Shown here: piece after piece, positions 21,599 through 36,198 of the stretch
Position numbering within the stretch: position 1 is the stretch's first letter
How the letters are laid out: each line of letters opens with the position of its first letter
DNA from: Chondrosia reniformis
Taxonomy: Eukaryota > Porifera > Demospongiae > Chondrillida > Chondrillidae
Assembly (NCBI GenBank): GCA_947172415.1
Contig: OX359200.1
Location: forward strand, 64,501 to 128,500
Length of the DNA: 64,000 bases
Reading direction: 5' to 3'
The notes under the pieces: generated by a model
What the model saw: only the letters and a program-made list of their open reading frames with translations
Told to the model about the DNA's origin: nothing
Databases searched by the model: none
Position numbers and translations under genes: made by a program

Positions 21599-22660
21599 TA
21601 TATATATGCCAGGTAATTGCTTAATGTTAAAAATGGCCGACCCTAAGAAGTATAAACAAATTCAGTACCATGTATATATAGATCTGATAGACTAGAGCGC
21701 TTTCAAAGATTTCTTCTGAGCATAGATATGCACTGTGTAGTAGGTGACTGTTTGTGAACTAGTTATCTATCCATATGTACTATATGGATGTCGCTTAAAG
21801 TGAAATTTCGTCAATCGACGGCCAACGAAACTCCAAAGAAAAAAAGTTGGACCATACCGAACGCTACCATCCACGACGCTCAGAGGCCGGGATCGGTGGT
21901 AACGCTCTGCCGAGTTGAGCTTTGGGTGTCACTTGCGTGAGAAGAACCAGTTCTTCTCGATATGGCCGACTCATATGAATCCTAAGATATCAGATGCCAA
22001 TCCCACATACGTGGAACCCCCCCGAAATCCGGATTATTGGTGAGCACGTCTCTATGGCACCAACCGATTAGGAGACAGCTTCAGAGTCTAAGCGCTACCA
22101 ACCTCTATGGGAACCGCTACCACCATAGAGATGTGTCCAGGTAGGCCTACTTTATAAGGTTTTTTGCCTCTATTTAAACAACAAAATTTCCAAAGAAAAC
22201 GGTTGTGGTTGGCGCTATTCCATACTTAAGAATAGGGTATTTGCGAGAAAAATATGGTCCAATTATTTCTCGTTAATTACAGATCAGGGCATCGTTTCAA
22301 GCAATTTTGCACATATACTCCGTATTTGTGGTCCATCTCGAAACTGGAGAAACTGGATAAAATCCTGTGTGTGTCTCCATAGGCCGAGGAGAACGGCTTT
22401 TCCGGTCCCATGTAGAAACGATTTTAGCGAGAGGTGTTCCGATATAAACGATTAATACTACAAACAGACACACTCAATCTCAAGTGCTGTAAAACGATAA
22501 TGGCTGCCTACTTCTATATAGATACCTTCTGATAGCTGTGTTTGGACTGTCTGTGTGTTTCTAGTTGGCCCCAGGTATGTAAAATGTTTTAGACTCTGGA
22601 GTTCCGATATTTTGTATGAAAATATCGGACGATATATATGTACTATATAGAAATTTCATG
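21599..22660. repeat. Interspersed 1.06-kb unit, copy 2
   Basis: Nearly identical to copy 1. Differences include GGCTGCCTAC for GGCTGCTGAC near the right end and CATGTACATTT for CATGTGTACATTT at the right junction. Downstream monomers match those after copy 5 at a constant offset of 11470 bp. Confidence 0.9.
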
Positions 22661-25196
22661 TACATTTAATTCAGTTCTGTAACTCTGTCAAATTGATATA
22701 TATGAAGCTAAAACTTGGTGTCAACATTCACAGACATGTATGAAACAGGTCCAGTGGGTTATTGAAATTTTTATAAATCTTTACATTTGCCCTATCTCTC
22801 ACCATACATTAAATTGGTATACCAGTATTGTAATGTACATTTGGCTCTGTAACTCTGCCAAATGGAAAGATATGAAGCTGTAACTGGTTTCAACATTCAC
22901 AGACATGTTTGAAACATTTGCTGTGGGATTTTGAAATTTTTATAAATCTTTACATTTGCCCTATCTCTCACCATACATTAAATTCGTATACCAGTATTGT
23001 AATGTACATTTGGCTCTGTAACTCTGCCAAATGGAAAGATATAAAGCTGTAACTTGCTTTCAGCATTCACAGACATGTATGAAACATTTGCTGTGAGATT
23101 TTGATATTTTTATAATTCTTTACATTTTCCCTATCTCTCACCATACATTCAATTGGTATACCAGTATTGTAATGTACATTTGGCTCTGTCACTCTGCCAA
23201 ATGGAAAGATATGAAGCTGTAACTTGGTTTCAGCATTCACAGACATGTATGAAACATTTGCTGTGGGATTTTGAATTTTTTGTAATTCTTTACATTTGCC
23301 CTATCTCTCACCATACATTAAATTCGTATACCAGTATTGTAATGTACATTTGGCTCTGTAACTCTGCCAAATGGAAAACTATAAAGCTGCAACTTGGTTT
23401 CAGCATTCACAGACTTGTATGAAACAAGTCCAGTGGGTTATGGAAATTTTTCTAAATCTTTACATTTGCCCTATCTCTCACCATACATTAAATTCGTATA
23501 CCATTATTGTAATGTACATTTGGCTCTGTAACTCTGCCAAATGGAAAGATATGAAGCTTAAACTTGGTTTCAGCATTCACAGACATGTATGAAACAGGTC
23601 CAGTGGGTTATTGAAATTTTTATAAATCTTTACATTTGCCCTATCTCTCACAATACATTAAATTCATATACCAGTATTGTAATGTACATTTGGCTCTGTG
23701 ACTCTATCAAATGGAAAGATATGAAGCTGTAACTTGGTTTCAGCATTCACAGACATGTATGAAACAAGTCCAGTGGGTTATTGAAATTTTTATAAATCTT
23801 TACATTTGCCCTATTTCTCACCATACATTGAATTGGTATACCAGTATTGTAATGTACATTTAGCTCTGTAACTCTGCCAAATGGAAAGATATGAAGCTGT
23901 AACTTGGTTTCAGCATTCACAGACATGTATGAAACATTTGCTGTGGGATTTTGAATTTTTTGTAATTCTTTACATTTGCCCTATCTCTCACCATACATTA
24001 AATTCGTATACCAGTATTGTAATGTACATTTGGCTCTGTAACTCTGCCAAATGGAAAACTATAAAGCTGCAACTAGGTTTCAGCATTCACAGACTTGTTT
24101 GAAACAAGTCCAGTGGGTTATGAAAATTTTTCTAAATCTTTACATTTGCCCTATCTCTCACCATACATTAAATTCGTATACCATTATTGTAATGTACATT
24201 TGGCTCTGTAACTCTGCCAAATGGAAAGATATGAAGCTTAAACTTGGTTTCAGCATTCACAGACATGTATGAAACAAGTCCAGTGGGTTATTGAAATTTT
24301 TATAAATCTTTACATTTGCCCTATCTCTCACAATACATTAAATTCGTATACCAGTTTTGTAATGTACATTTGGCTCTGTAACTCTGTCAAATTGATATAT
24401 ATGAAGCTTAAACTTGGCGTCAACATTCACAGACATGTATGAAACAGGTCCAGTGGGTTATTGAAATTTTTATAAATCTTTACATTTGCCCTATCTCTCA
24501 CCATACATTAAATTGGTATACCAGTATTGTAATGTACATTTGGCTCTGTAACTCTGCCAAATGGAAAGATATGAAGCTGTAACTTGGTTTCAGCATTCAC
24601 AGACATGTATGAAACATTTGCTGTGGGATTTTGAAATTTTTATAAATCTTTACATTTGCCTTATCTCTCACCATACATTGAATTGGTATAACAGTATTGT
24701 AATGTACATTTGGCTCTGTAACTCTGCCAAATGGAAAGATATGAAGCTGTAACTGGTTTCAGCATTCACAGACATGTATGAAACAAGTCCAGAGGGTTAT
24801 TGAAATTTTTATAAATCTTAACATTTGCCCTATCTCTCACCATACATTGAATTGGTATACCAGTAAAGTAATGTACATTTGGCTCTGTAACTCTGACAAA
24901 TGGAAAGATATGAAGCTGTAACTTGGTTTCAGCATTCACAGACATGTATGAAACAAGTCCAGGGGGTTATTGAAATTTTTATAAATCTTTACATTTGCCC
25001 TATTTCTCACCATACATTGAATTGGTATACCAGTATTGTAATGTACATTTAGCTCTGTAACTCTGACAAATGGAAAGATATAAAGCTGTAACTTGGTTTC
25101 AGCATTCACAGACATGTATGAAACAAGTCCAGTGAGTTATTGAAATTTTTATAAATCTTTACATTTGCCCTATCTCTCACTATACATTAATTTCGT

Positions 25197-26258
25197 ATAT
25201 ATATGCCAGGTAATTGCTTAATGTTAAAAATGGCCGACCCTGAGAAGTATAAACAAATTCAGTACCATGTATATATAGATCTGATAGACTAGAGCGCTTT
25301 CAAAGATTTCTTCTGAGCATAGATATGCACTGTGTAGTAGGTGACTGTTTGTGAACTAGTTATCTATCCATATGTACTATATGGATGTCGCTTAAAGTGA
25401 AATTTCGTCAATCGACGGCCAACGAAACTCCAAAGAAAAAAAGTTGGACCATACCGAACGCTACCATCCACGACGCTCAGAGGCCGGGATCGGTGGTAAC
25501 GCTCTGCCGAGTTGAGCTTTGGGTGTCACTTGCGTGAGAAGAACCAGTTCTTCTCGATATGGCCGACTCATATGAATCCTAAGATATCAGATGCCAATCC
25601 CACATACGTGGAACCCCCCCGAAATCCGGATTATTGGTGAGCACGTCTCTATGGCACCAACCGATTAGGAGACAGCTTCAGAGTCTAAGCGCTACCAACC
25701 TCTATGGGAACCGCTACCACCATAGAGATGTGTCCAGGTAGGCCTACTTTATAAGGTTTTTTGCCTCTATTTAAACAACAAAATTTCCAAAGAAAACGGT
25801 TGTGGTTGGCGCTATTCCATACTTAAGAATAGGGTATTTGCGAGAAAAATATGGTCCAATTATTTCTCGTTAATTACAGATCAGGGCATCGTTTCAAGCA
25901 ATTTTGCACATATACTCCGTATTTGTGGTCCATCTCGAAACTGGAGAAACTGGATAAAATCCTGTGTGTGTCTCCATAGGCCGAGGAGAACGGCTTTTCC
26001 GGTCCCATGTAGAAACGATTTTAGCGAGAGGTGTTCCGATATAAACGATTAATACTACAAACAGACACACTCAATCTCAAGTGCTGTAAAACGATAATGG
26101 CTGCTGACTTCTATATAGATACCTTCTGATAGCTGTGTTTGGACTGTCTGTGTGTTTCTAGTTGGCCCCAGGTATGTAAAATGTTTTAGACTCTGGAGTT
26201 CCGATATTTTGAATGAAAATATCGGACGATATATATGTACTATATAGAAATTTCATGT
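25197..26258. repeat. Interspersed 1.06-kb unit, copy 3
   Basis: Carries CCTGAGAAG where copies 1, 2, 4 and 7 have CCTAAGAAG. Its right-end hairpin is perfect: CCGATATTTT at 26201-26210 and AAAATATCGG at 26216-26225. Confidence 0.9.
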
Positions 26259-27772
26259 GTACATTTAATTCAGTTCTGTAACCTGTCAAATTGATATATA
26301 AGAAGCTAAAACTTGGTGTCAACATTCACAGACATGTATGAAACAGGTCCAGTGGGTTATTGAAATTTTTATAAATCTTTACATTTGCCCTATCTCTCAC
26401 CATACATTAAATTGGTATACCAGTATTGTAATGTACATTTGTTTCTGTTACTCTGCCAAATGGAAAGATATAAAGCTGTAACTTGGTTTCAGCATTCACA
26501 GACATGTAGGAAACAGGTCCAGTGGGTTATTGAAATTTTTATAAATCTTTACATTTGCCCTATCTCTCACCATACATTAAATTCGTATACCAGTATTGTA
26601 ATGTACATTTGTCTCTGTAACTCTGCCAAATGGAAAGATATGAAGATGTAACTGGTTTCAGCATTCACAGACATGTATGAAACATTTGCTGTGGGATTTT
26701 GAAATTTTTATAAATCTTTACATTTGCCCTATCTCTCACCATACATTAAATTGGTATACCAGTATTGTAATGTACATTTGGCTCTGTAACTCTGCCAAAT
26801 GGAAAGATATAAAGCTGTAACTTGGTTTCAGCATTCACAGACATGTATGAAACAAGTCCAGTGGGTTATTGAAATTTTTATAAATCTTAACATTTGCCCT
26901 ATCTCTCACCATACATTGAATTGGTATACCAGTATTGTAATGTACATTTAGCTCTGTAACTCTGCCAAATGGAAAGATATAAAGCTGTAACTTGGTTTCA
27001 GCATTCACAGACATGTATGAAACAGGTCCAGTGAGTTATTGAAATTTTTATAAATCTTTACATTTGCCCTATCTCTCACCATACATTAAATTGGTATACC
27101 AGTATTGTAATGTACATTTGTCTCTGTAACTCTGTCAAATGGAAAGATATAAAGCTGTAACTTGGTTTCAGCATTCACAGACATGTATGAAACAGGTCCA
27201 GTGGGTTATTGAAATTTTTATAAATCTTTACATTTGCCCTATCTCTCACCATACATTAAATTGGTATACCAGTATTGTAATGTACATTTGGCTCTGTAAC
27301 TCTGCCAAATGGAAAGATATGAAGCTGTAACTGGTTTCAGCATTCACAGACATGTATGAAACATTTGCTGTGGGATTTTGAAATTTTTATAAATCTTTAC
27401 ATTTGCCCTATCTCTCACCATACATAAAATTGGTATACCAGTATTTTAATGTACATTTGGCTCTGTAACTCTGCCAAATGGAAAGATATGAAGCTGTAAC
27501 TGGTTTCAGCATTCACAGACATGTATGAAACATTTGCTGTGGGATTTTGAAATTTTTATAAATCTTTACATTTGCCCTATCTCTCACCATACATTGAATT
27601 GGTATACCAGTATTGTAATGTACATTTGGCTCTGTAACTCTGACAAATGGAAAGATATGAAGCTGTAACTTGGTTTCAGCATTCACAGACATGTATGAAA
27701 CAAGTCCAGGGGGTTATTGAAATTTTTATAAATCTTTACATTTGCCCTATTTCTCACTATACATTAATTTCG

Positions 27773-28833
27773 TATATATATGCCAGGTAATTGCTTAATG
27801 TTAAAAATGGCCGACCCTAAGAAGTATAAACAAATTCAGTACCATGTATATATAGATCTGATAGACTAGAGCGCTTTCAAAGATTTCTTCTGAGCATAGA
27901 TATGCACTGTGTAGTAGGTGACTGTTTGTGAACTAGTTATCTATCCATATGTACTATATGGATGTCGCTTAAAGTGAAATTTCGTCAATCGACGGCCAAC
28001 GAAACTCCAAAGAAAAAAAGTTGGACCATACCGAACGCTACCATCCACGACGCTCAGAGGCCGGGATCGGTGGTAACGCTCTGCCGAGTTGAGCTTTGGG
28101 TGTCACTTGCGTGAGAAGAACCAGTTCTTCTCGATATGGCCGACTCATATGAATCCTAAGATATCAGATGCCAATCCCACATACGTGGAACCCCCCCGAA
28201 ATCCGGATTATTGGTGAGCACGTCTCTATGGCACCAACCGATTAGGAGACAGCTTCAGAGTCTAAGCGCTACCAACCTCTATGGGAACCGCTACCACCAT
28301 AGAGATGTGTCCAGGTAGGCCTACTTTATAAGGTTTTTTGCCTCTATTTAAACAACAAAATTTCCAAAGAAAACGGTTGTGGTTGGCGCTATTCCATACT
28401 TAAGAATAGGGTATTTGCGAGAAAAATATGGTCCAATTATTTCTCGTTAATTACAGATCAGGGCATCGTTTCAAGCAATTTTGCACATATACTCCGTATT
28501 TGTGGTCCATCTCGAAACTGGAGAAACTGGATAAAATCCTGTGTGTGTCTCCATAGGCCGAGGAGAACGGCTTTTCCGGTCCCATGTAGAAACGATTTTA
28601 GCGAGAGGTGTTCCGATATAAACGATTAATACTACAAACAGACACACTCAATCTCAAGTGCTGTAAAACGATAATGGCTGCTGACTTCTATATAGATACC
28701 TTCTGATAGCTGTGTTTGGACTGTCTGTGTGTTTCTAGTTGGCCCCAGGTATGTAAAATGTTTTAGACTCAGGAGTTCCGATATTTTGTATGAAATTATC
28801 GGACGATATATATGTACTATATAGAAATTTCAT
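27773..28833. repeat. Interspersed 1.06-kb unit, copy 4
   Basis: With its downstream monomers this copy repeats copy 1 at a constant offset of 9092 bp for about 1.7 kb. It shares rare variants such as GGTCGAGTGGG (20172 and 29264). Confidence 0.9.
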
Positions 28834-31800
28834 GTGTACATTTAATTCAGTTCTGTAACCTGTCAAATTGATATATATGAAGCTAAAACTTGGTGTCAAC
28901 ATTTACAGACATGTATGAAACAGGTCCAGTGGGTTATTGAAATTTTTATAAATCTTTACATTTGCCCTATCTCTCACCATACATTAAATTGGTATACCAG
29001 TATTGTAATGTACATTTGGCTCTGTAACTCTGCCAAATGGAAAGATATAAAGCTGTAACTTGGTTTCAGCATTCACAGACATGTATGAAACAGGTCCAGT
29101 GAGTTATTGAAATTTTTATAAATCTTTACATTTGCCCTATCTCTCACCATACATTAAATTCATATACCAGTATTGTAATGTACATTTGTCTCTGTAACTC
29201 TGCCAAATGGAAAGATATAAAGCTGTAACTTGGTTTCAGCATTCACAGACATGTATGAAACAGGTCGAGTGGGTTATTGAAATTTTTATAAATCTTTACA
29301 TTTGCCCTATCTCTCACCATACATTAAATTGGTATACCAGTTTTGTAATGTACATTTGGCTCTGTAACTCTGCCAAATGGAAAGATATGAAGCTGTAACT
29401 GGTTTCAGCATTCACAGACATGTATGAAACATTTGCTGTGGGATTTTGAAATTTTTATAAATCTTTACATTTGCCCTATCTCTCACCATACATTAAATTG
29501 GTATACCAGTATTGTAATGTACATTTGGCTCTGTAACTCTGCCAAATGGAAAGATATGAAGCTTAAACTTGGTTTCAGTATTCACAGACATGTATTAAAC
29601 AGGTCCAGTGGGTTATTGAAATTTTTATAAATCTTTACATTTGCCCTATCTCTCACCATACATTAAATTGGTATACCAGTATTGTAATGTACATTTGGCT
29701 CTGTAACTCTGCCAAATGGAAAAATATGAAGCTGTAACTTGGTTTCAGCATTCACAGACATGTATGAAACAAGTCCAGGGGGTTATTGAAATTTTTATAA
29801 ATCTTTACATTTGCCCTATCTTTCATCGTACATTAAATTCGTATACCAGTATTGTAATATACATTTGGCTCTGTTACTCTGCCAAATGGAAAGATATGAA
29901 GCTTAAACTTAGTTTCAGCATTCACGGACATGTATGAAATAGGTCCAGTGGGTTATTGAAATTTTTATAAATCTTTACATTTGCCCTATCTCTCACCATA
30001 CATTAAATTGGTATACCAGTATTGTAATGTACATTTGGCTCTGTTACTCTGCCAAATGGAAAGATATGAAGCTGTAACTGGTTTCAGCATTCACAGACAT
30101 GTATGAAACATTTACTGTGGGATTTTGAAATTTTTATAAATCTTTACATTTGCCCTATCTCTCACCATACATTAAATTGGTATACCAGTATTGTAATGTA
30201 CATTTGGCTCTGTAACTCTGCCAAATGGAAAAATATGAAGCTGTAACTTGGTTTCAGCATTCACAGACATGTATGAAACAAGTCCAGGGGGTTATTGAAA
30301 TTTTTATAAATCTTTACATTTGCCCTATCTTTCATCATACATTAAATTCGTATACCAGTATTGTAATGTACATTTGGCTCTGTTACTCTGCCAAATGGAA
30401 AGATTTGAAGCTTAAACTTAGTTTCATCATTCACAGACATGTATGAAATAGGTCCAGTGGGTTATTGAAATTTTTATAAATCTTTACATTTGCCCTATCT
30501 CTCACCATACATTAAATTCGTATACCAGTATTGTAATGTACATTTGGCTCTGTAACTCTGCCAAATGGAAAGATATAAAGCTTAAACTTGGTTTCAGCAT
30601 TCACAGACATGTATTAAACAGGTCCAGTGGGTTATTGAAATTTTTATAAATCTTAACATTTGCCCTATCTCTCACCATACATTAAATTGGTATACCAGTA
30701 TTGTAATGTACATTTGGCTCTGTTACTCTGCCAAATGGAAAGATATGAAGCTGTAACTGGTTTCAGCATTCACAGACATGTATGAAACATTTACTGTGGG
30801 ATTTTGAAATTTTTATAAATCTTTACATTTGCCCTATCTCTCACCATACATTAAATTCGTATACCAGTATTGTAATGTACATTTGGCTCTGTAACTCTGC
30901 CAAATGGAAAAATATGAAGCTGTAACTTGGTTTCAGCATTCACAGACATGTATGAAACAAGTCCAGGGGGTTATTGAAATTTTTATAAATCTTTACATTT
31001 GCCCTATCTTTCATCATACATTAAATTCATATACCAGTATTGTAATGTACATTTGGCTCTGTTACTCTGCCAAATGGAAAGATTTGAAGCTTAAACTTAG
31101 TTTCATCATTCACAGACATGTATGAAATAGGTCCAGTGGGTTATTGAAATTTTTATAAATCTTTACATTTGCCCTATCTCTCACCATACATTAAATTCGT
31201 ATACCAGTATTGTAATGTACATTTGGCTCTGTAACTCTGCCAAATGGAAAGATATAAAGCTTAAACTTGGTTTCAGCATTCACAGACATGTATTAAACAG
31301 GTCCAGTGGGTTATTGAAATTTTTATAAATCTTAACATTTGCCCTATCTCTCACCATACATTAAATTGGTATACCAGTATTGTAATGTACATTTAGCTCT
31401 GTAACTCTGCCAAATGGAAAGATATGAAGCTGTAACTTGGTTTCAGCATTCACAGACATGTATGAAACAAGTCCAGTGGGTTATTGAAATTTTTATAAAT
31501 CTTTACATTTGCCCTATCTCTCACCATACATTAAATTCGTATACCAGTATTGTAATGTACATTTGGCTCTGTAACTCTGCCAAATGGAAAGATATGAAGC
31601 TGTAACTGGTTTCAGCATTCACAGACATGTATGAAACATTTACTGTGGGATTTTGAAATTTTTATAAATCTTTACATTTGCCCTATCTCTCACCATACAT
31701 TAAATTGGTATACCAGTATTGTAATGTACATTTGGCTCTGTAACTCTGACAAATGGAAAAATATGAAGCTGTAACTTGGTTTCAGCATTCACAGACATGT

Positions 31801-33068
31801 ATGAAACAAGTCCAGGGGGTTATTGAAATTTTTATAAATCTTTACATTTGCCCTATCTTTCATCATACATTAAATTCGTATACCATTATTGTAATGTACA
31901 TTTGGCTCTGTTACTCTGCCAAATGGAAAGATTTGAAGCTTAAACTTAGTTTCATCATTCACAGACATGTATGAAATAGGTCCAGTGGGTTATTGAAATT
32001 TTTATAAATCTTTACATTTGCCCTATCTCTCACCAAACATTAAATTCGTATACCAGTATTGTAATGGACATTTGGCTCTGTAACTCTGCCCAATGGAAAG
32101 ATATGAAGCTGTAACTTGGTTTCAGCATTCACAGACATGTATGAAACAGGTCCAGGGGGTTATTGAAATTTTTATAAATCTTAACATTTGCCCTATCTCT
32201 CACCATACATTAAATTCGTATACCAGTATTGTAATGTACATTTGGCTCTGCAACTCTGCCAAATGGAAAGATATGAAGCTGTAACTTGGTTTCAGCATTC
32301 ACAGACATGTATGAAACATTTGCTGTGGGATTTTGAAATTTTTATAAATCTTTACATTTGCCCTATCTCTCACCATACATTAAATTCGTATACCAGTATT
32401 GTAATGTACATTTGTCTCTGTAACTCTGCCAAATGGAAAGATATGAAGCTTAAACTTAGTTTCAGCATTCACGGACATGTATGAAATAGGTCCAGTGGGT
32501 TATTGAAATTTTTATAAATCTTTACATTTGCACTATCTCTCACCATACATTAAATTGGTATACCAGTATTGTAATGTACATTTGGCTCTGTAACTCTGCC
32601 AAATGGAAAAATATGAAGCTGTAACTTGGTTTCAGTATTCACAGACATGTATGAAACAAGTCCAGTGGGATTTTGAAATTTATATAATTCTTTACATTTG
32701 CCCTATCTCTAACCATACATTAAATTCGTATAACAGTATTGTAATGTACATTTGGCTCTGTAACTCTGCCAAATGGAAAGATATGAAGCTTAAAGTTGGT
32801 TTCAGCATTCACAGACATGTATGAAACAAGTCCAGTGGGTTATTGAAATTTTTATAAATCTTTACATTTGCCCTATCTCTCACCATACATTAAATTGGCA
32901 TACCAGTATTGTAATGTACATTTGGCTCTGTGACTCTATCAAATGGAAAGATATGAAGTTGTAACTTGGTTTCAGCATTCACAGACATGTATGAAACAGG
33001 TCCAGTGGGTTATTGAAATTTTTATAAATCTTTACATTTTCCCTATCTCTCACTATACATTAATTTCG

Positions 33069-34130
33069 TATATATATGCCAGGTAATTGCTTAATGTTAA
33101 AAATGGCCGACCCTGAGAAGTATAAACAAATTCAGTACCATGTATATATAGATCTGATAGACTAGAGCGCTTTCAAAGATTTCTTCTGAGCATAGATATG
33201 CACTGTGTAGTAGGTGACTGTTTGTGAACTAGTTATCTATCCATATGTACTATATGGATGTCGCTTAAAGTGAAATTTCGTCAATCGACGGCCAACGAAA
33301 CTCCAAAGAAAAAAAGTTGGACCATACCGAACGCTACCATCCACGACGCTCAGAGGCCGGGATCGGTGGTAACGCTCTGCCGAGTTGAGCTTTGGGTGTC
33401 ACTTGCGTGAGAAGAACCAGTTCTTCTCGATATGGCCGACTCATATGAATCCTAAGATATCAGATGCCAATCCCACATACGTGGAACCCCCCCGAAATCC
33501 GGATTATTGGTGAGCACGTCTCTATGGCACCAACCGATTAGGAGACAGCTTCAGAGTCTAAGCGCTACCAACCTCTATGGGAACCGCTACCACCATAGAG
33601 ATGTGTCCAGGTAGGCCTACTTTATAAGGTTTTTTGCCTCTATTTAAACAACAAAATTTCCAAAGAAAACGGTTGTGGTTGGCGCTATTCCATACTTAAG
33701 AATAGGGTATTTGCGAGAAAAATATGGTCCAATTATTTCTCGTTAATTACAGATCAGGGCATCGTTTCAAGCAATTTTGCACATATACTCCGTATTTGTG
33801 GTCCATCTCGAAACTGGAGAAACTGGATAAAATCCTGTGTGTGTCTCCATAGGCCGAGGAGAACGGCTTTTCCGGTCCCATGTAGAAACGATTTTAGCGA
33901 GAGGTGTTCCGATATAAACGATTAATACTACAAACAGACACACTCAATCTCAAGTGCTGTAAAACGATAATGGCTGCCTACTTCTATATAGATACCTTCT
34001 GATAGCTGTGTTTGGACTGTCTGTGTGTTTCTAGTTGGCCCCAGGTATGTAAAATGTTTTAGACTCAGGAGTTCCGATATTGTGTATGAAAATATCGGAC
34101 GATATATATGTACTATATAGAAATTTCATG
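33069..34130. repeat. Interspersed 1.06-kb unit, copy 5
   Basis: It has the CCTGAGAAG and GGCTGCCTAC variants, like copy 6. Copies 5 and 6 with flanking monomers form a 2068-bp tandem duplication. Confidence 0.9.
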
Positions 34131-35136
34131 TACATTTAATTCAGTTCTGTAACTCTGTCAAATTGATATATATGAAGCTAAAACTTGGTGTCAACATTCA
34201 CAGACATGTATGAAACAGGTCCAGTGGGTTATTGAAATTTTTATAAATCTTTACATTTGCCCTATCTCTCACCATACATTAAATTGGTATACCAGTATTG
34301 TAATGTACATTTGGCTCTGTAACTCTGCCAAATGGAAAGATATGAAGCTGTAACTGGTTTCAACATTCACAGACATGTTTGAAACATTTGCTGTGGGATT
34401 TTGAAATTTTTATAAATCTTTACATTTGCCCTATCTCTCACAATACATTAAATTCGTATACCAGTATTGTAATGTACATTTGTCTCTGTAACTCTGCCAA
34501 ATGGAAAGATATGAAGCTTAAACTTAGTTTCAGCATTCACGGACATGTATGAAATAGGTCCAGTGGGTTATTGAAATTTTTATAAATCTTTACATTTGCA
34601 CTATCTCTCACCATACATTAAATTGGTATACCAGTATTGTAATGTACATTTGGCTCTGTAACTCTGCCAAATGGAAAAATATGAAGCTGTAACTTGGTTT
34701 CAGTATTCACAGACATGTATGAAACAAGTCCAGTGGGATTTTGAAATTTTTATAAATCTTTACATTTGCACTATCTCTCACCATACATTAAATTGGTATA
34801 CCAGTATTGTAATGTACATTTGGCTCTGTAACTCTGCCAAATGGAAAGATATGAAGCTTAAAGTTGGTTTCAGCATTCACAGACATGTATGAAACAAGTC
34901 CAGTGGGTTATTGAAATTTTTATAAATCTTTACATTTGCCCTATCTCTCACCATACATTAAATTGGCATACCAGTATTGTAATGTACATTTGGCTCTGTG
35001 ACTCTATCAAATGGAAAGATATGAAGTTGTAACTTGGTTTCAGCATTCACAGACATGTATGAAACAGGTCCAGTGGGTTATTGAAATTTTTATAAATCTT
35101 TACATTTTCCCTATCTCTCACTATACATTAATTTCG

Positions 35137-36198
35137 TATATATATGCCAGGTAATTGCTTAATGTTAAAAATGGCCGACCCTGAGAAGTATAAACAAATT
35201 CAGTACCATGTATATATAGATCTGATAGACTAGAGCGCTTTCAAAGATTTCTTCTGAGCATAGATATGCACTGTGTAGTAGGTGACTGTTTGTGAACTAG
35301 TTATCTATCCATATGTACTATATGGATGTCGCTTAAAGTGAAATTTCGTCAATCGACGGCCAACGAAACTCCAAAGAAAAAAAGTTGGACCATACCGAAC
35401 GCTACCATCCACGACGCTCAGAGGCCGGGATCGGTGGTAACGCTCTGCCGAGTTGAGCTTTGGGTGTCACTTGCGTGAGAAGAACCAGTTCTTCTCGATA
35501 TGGCCGACTCATATGAATCCTAAGATATCAGATGCCAATCCCACATATGTGGAACCCCCCCGAAATCCGGATTATTGGTGAGCACGTCTCTATGGCACCA
35601 ACCGATTAGGAGACAGCTTCAGAGTCTAAGCGCTACCAACCTCTATGGGAACCGCTACCACCATAGAGATGTGTCCAGGTAGGCCTACTTTATAAGGTTT
35701 TTTGCCTCTATTTAAACAACAAAATTTCCAAAGAAAACGGTTGTGGTTGGCGCTATTCCATACTTAAGAATAGGGTATTTGCGAGAAAAATATGGTCCAA
35801 TTATTTCTCGTTAATTACAGATCAGGGCATCGTTTCAAGCAATTTTGCACATATACTCCGTATTTGTGGTCCATCTCGAAACTGGAGAAACTGGATAAAA
35901 TCCTGTGTGTGTCTCCATAGGCCGAGGAGAACGGCTTTTCCGGTCCCATGTAGAAACGATTTTAGCGAGAGGTGTTCCGATATAAACGATTAATACTACA
36001 AACAGACACACTCAATCTCAAGTGCTGTAAAACGATAATGGCTGCCTACTTCTATATAGATACCTTCTGATAGCTGTGTTTGGACTGTCTGTGTGTTTCT
36101 AGTTGGCCCCAGGTATGTAAAATGTTTTAGACTCAGGAGTTCCGATATTTTGTATGAAAATATCGGACGATATATATGTACTATATAGAAATTTCATG
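35137..36198. repeat. Interspersed 1.06-kb unit, copy 6
   Basis: This is the duplicate of copy 5 at an offset of 2068 bp. Its one notable private change is CATATGTGG for CATACGTGG near 35546. Confidence 0.9.
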